From Hydractinia symbiolongicarpus (taxonomy: Eukaryota > Cnidaria > Hydrozoa > Anthoathecata > Hydractiniidae), in the NCBI RefSeq assembly GCF_029227915.1, contig NC_079876.1, positions 37,307,828 through 37,371,827 on the forward strand: DNA of 64,000 nucleotides, read 5' to 3'. The notes beneath the pieces are model-generated. The model saw nothing but the letters and a program-made list of their open reading frames with translations, had not been told where the DNA came from and did not search any database. The first letter of the stretch is position 1. The number at the start of each line of letters is the position of its first letter. Shown piece after piece: positions 62,352-64,000 of the stretch. Both the position numbers and the translations under genes were made by a program.

Positions 62352-64000
62352 TACCAGCATGTCTTTAGCGATATTTGTTTTGATATTACTAGGTTGCATC
62401 ACTTTTAACAATGAAACGAATGACTGTGGGACTTAATTGAACTAACTTTTGACTGTGACCTGATAAATGTGATAAATGAGAAAATTGGAATCCAAGAAAT
62501 AACATTCTTCTTAATTTGACGTAATTGCCGGAACTCAGCGAATACACTGGGCGCTGTGGTAGTGCTTCATTTGAAAATTTAGATAAACAAGTCATTCTTT
62601 ACTGTGGGACCAATCCTATCCGTTATCGCACGCTGAAGAAATAGCGAAAGTTTCAAAAACTTCATTTCATTGACTTTCTAACGGTGTCAGTCCGTTTGAT
62701 TTACAATGGTTGGGTCACATATTCGTACCAACATAAATTTAGCGATATTTTTCTCACATTACTAGGTTGCAGCTTTTGACAGTGAAACGATTGACTGTGG
62801 TACTAATTTGAACTGATTTTGGAATGTGACCTTATAAATGTTATAAGTGAGACATGTCGACTCCAAGAAATAGCATTTTTCTTAATTTGACATGATTGCC
62901 GGAACTCAGCGTTTACACTCGGCGCTGTGGTAGCACTTCAATTGAAAACTTAGATTAATAAGTCATTTTTTACTGTGGGAGCAATCCTAGCTGTTATCGC
63001 GCGCTGCAGAAATATCGATAGTTTCATAAACTACGTTTCATTGACTTTCTAACGGTGCCAGTCTGTTTGAGTTACAACGGTTGGGTCACATATTCGTACC
63101 AGCATGTCTTTAGCGATATTTGTTTTGATATTACTAGGTTGCATCACTTTTAACAATGAAACGAATGACTGTGGGACTTAATTGAACTAACTTTGGACTG
63201 TGACCTGATAAATGTGATAAATGAGAAAATTGGAATCCAAGAAATAACATTCTTCTTAATTTGACATGATTGCCGGAACTCAGCGATTACACTGGGCGCT
63301 CTGGTAGCACTTCATTTAAAAACTTAGATAAATAAGTCATTCTTTACTGTGGGACCAATCCTAGCCGTTATCGCGCGGTGAAGAACTATGGACAGTTTCA
63401 TAAACTACATTTCATTGACTTTCTAACGGTGTCAGTCCGTTTGAGTTACAATGGTTGGGTCACATATTCGTACCAACATGAATTTAGCGATATTTTTCTC
63501 ACATTACTAGGTTGCAGCTTTTGACAGTGAAACGATTGACTGTGGTACTAATTTGAACTGATTTTGGAATGTGACCTTATAAATGTTATAAGTGAGACAT
63601 GTCGACTCCATGAAATAGCATTTTTCTTAATTTGACATGATTGCCGGAACTCAGCGATTACACTCGGCGCTGTGGTAGCACTTCAATTGAAAACTTAGAT
63701 TAATAAGTCATTTTTTACTGTGGGAGCAATCCTAGCTGTTATCGCGCGCTGCAGAAATATCGATAGTTTCATAAACTACATTTCATTGACTTTCTAACGG
63801 TGCCAGTCTGTTTGAGTTACAACGGTTGGGTCACATATTCGTACCAGCATGTCTTTAGCGATATTTGTTTTGATATTACTAGGTTGCATCACTTTTAACA
63901 ATGAAACGAATGACTGTGGGACTTAATTGAACTAACTTTGGACTGTGACCTGATAAATGTGATAAATGAGAAAATTGGAATCCAAGAAATAACATTCTTC
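62352..64000 (+). repeat. 745 bp dimer HOR running off the right edge
   Basis: Starts 62352, 63097 and 63842 are spaced 745 bp apart, as are 62726 and 63471. Each dimer is one unit of about 374 bp with gtaccagcatgtctttag and one of about 371 bp with the shortened ggttgcagcttttgacag. A reverse-strand open stretch at 62389-62595 lies within it and is not supported as a gene. The HOR probably continues beyond the window. Confidence 0.88.

Larger units (their letters stand above)
1..64000 (+). repeat. Tandem satellite array, ~373 bp monomer
   Basis: The landmark taccaacatg (allowing point changes) recurs at 1, 374, 747, 1120, 1493, 1866, 2241 and so on to 63842. Nearly every interval is 371-375 bp. 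The exceptions I found are 563 bp (42874 to 43437), 314 bp (53148 to 53462 and 58312 to 58626) and 367 bp (4480 to 4847). This gives about 171 units, all in the same orientation, with no interruption by other sequence. The array runs off both ends of the window. The monomer is AT-rich, with CG-containing patches at tcgcgcgctg and gggcgctgtggtagcgc. Twice the nucleosome repeat length is close to 373 bp, which is common for satellites; that is a general fact and not evidence of function here. The family is not one I recognise. Confidence 0.98.

Noticed and set aside
1-64000. CRISPR array
   Set aside because: Repeats are about 373 bp with no short repeat and unique spacer pattern; the sequence between landmarks is itself repetitive.
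1-64000. Transposable element or non-satellite insertion
   Set aside because: Landmark spacing stays near 373 bp throughout. The three large exceptions are shortenings, not insertions, and no terminal repeats or target-site duplications are seen.
1-64000. tRNA, rRNA or other RNA gene repeated with the monomer
   Set aside because: I found no tRNA-like A/B box arrangement and no recognisable rRNA or small RNA core in the monomer; the short hairpins alone do not make an RNA gene.
1-64000. Inverted monomers or a strand switch in the array
   Set aside because: Every landmark read on the plus strand in the same order; no reverse-complement units were found by eye.

Overview
The whole 64 kb window is one uninterrupted satellite DNA array. 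Tracking a landmark that recurs in every unit (taccaacatg, just after ttcg) gives a monomer of about 373 bp (usual range 371-375 bp). About 171 monomers run head-to-tail, all in the same orientation. I found no gene, RNA gene, transposon, CRISPR array or unique-sequence island. The density of such repeats, the layered higher-order structure and the lack of coding capacity point to heterochromatin of a eukaryote, such as a centromere, pericentromere or subtelomere. I do not recognise the satellite family and cannot name the species.

Monomers fall into several variant families, most easily told apart by the AT-rich stretch just after the gcgctgtggtagcgc hairpin: (a) aaaatttagataaataag; (b) agaattaagctataaaaag with ggggccgatcc; (c) aaaacttagattaataag; (d) agaatttagacaaatcag, followed by ccgcaggagttgcaacggt; (e) attaaaaataaatataaaa, the only family with a long stop-free frame; (f) agaactcagattaataag. 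In the right half there is also a family with atcaatccacttcag. Families recur in fixed order, which makes higher-order repeats (HORs).

Layout: 1-4846 mosaic block A; 4847-15639 block B, first a 1118 bp trimer duplication and then a 2231 bp hexamer HOR; 15640-25722 block C, a 2242 bp hexamer HOR carrying the e-type monomers; 25521-27010 a 745 bp dimer duplication; 26468-29825 block A', a second copy of A lacking four monomers; 29826-38392 block B', a second copy of B that diverges into a 1863 bp pentamer HOR; 38393-43230 more diverged monomers; 43231-49041 a tetramer/trimer HOR zone that begins at an out-of-register deletion; 49042-59100 a zone with two 314 bp truncated monomers, a 1118 bp trimer duplication and a 5.16 kb-offset duplication; 59100-62351 diverged monomers; 62352-64000 a 745 bp dimer HOR that continues past the window edge.

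Blocks A+B and A'+B' are related by an offset near 25 kb (about 67 monomers), so there is a further level of repetition above the HORs. The left 40 kb is strongly homogenised. The right 24 kb is more heterogeneous and holds all three truncated units I found, as expected of an older flank beside a younger, actively amplifying core. Nothing here encodes a pathway: the biology of the window is array evolution (unequal exchange, conversion, deletion) plus a few conserved or variant-specific palindromic motifs that might bind protein or fold.
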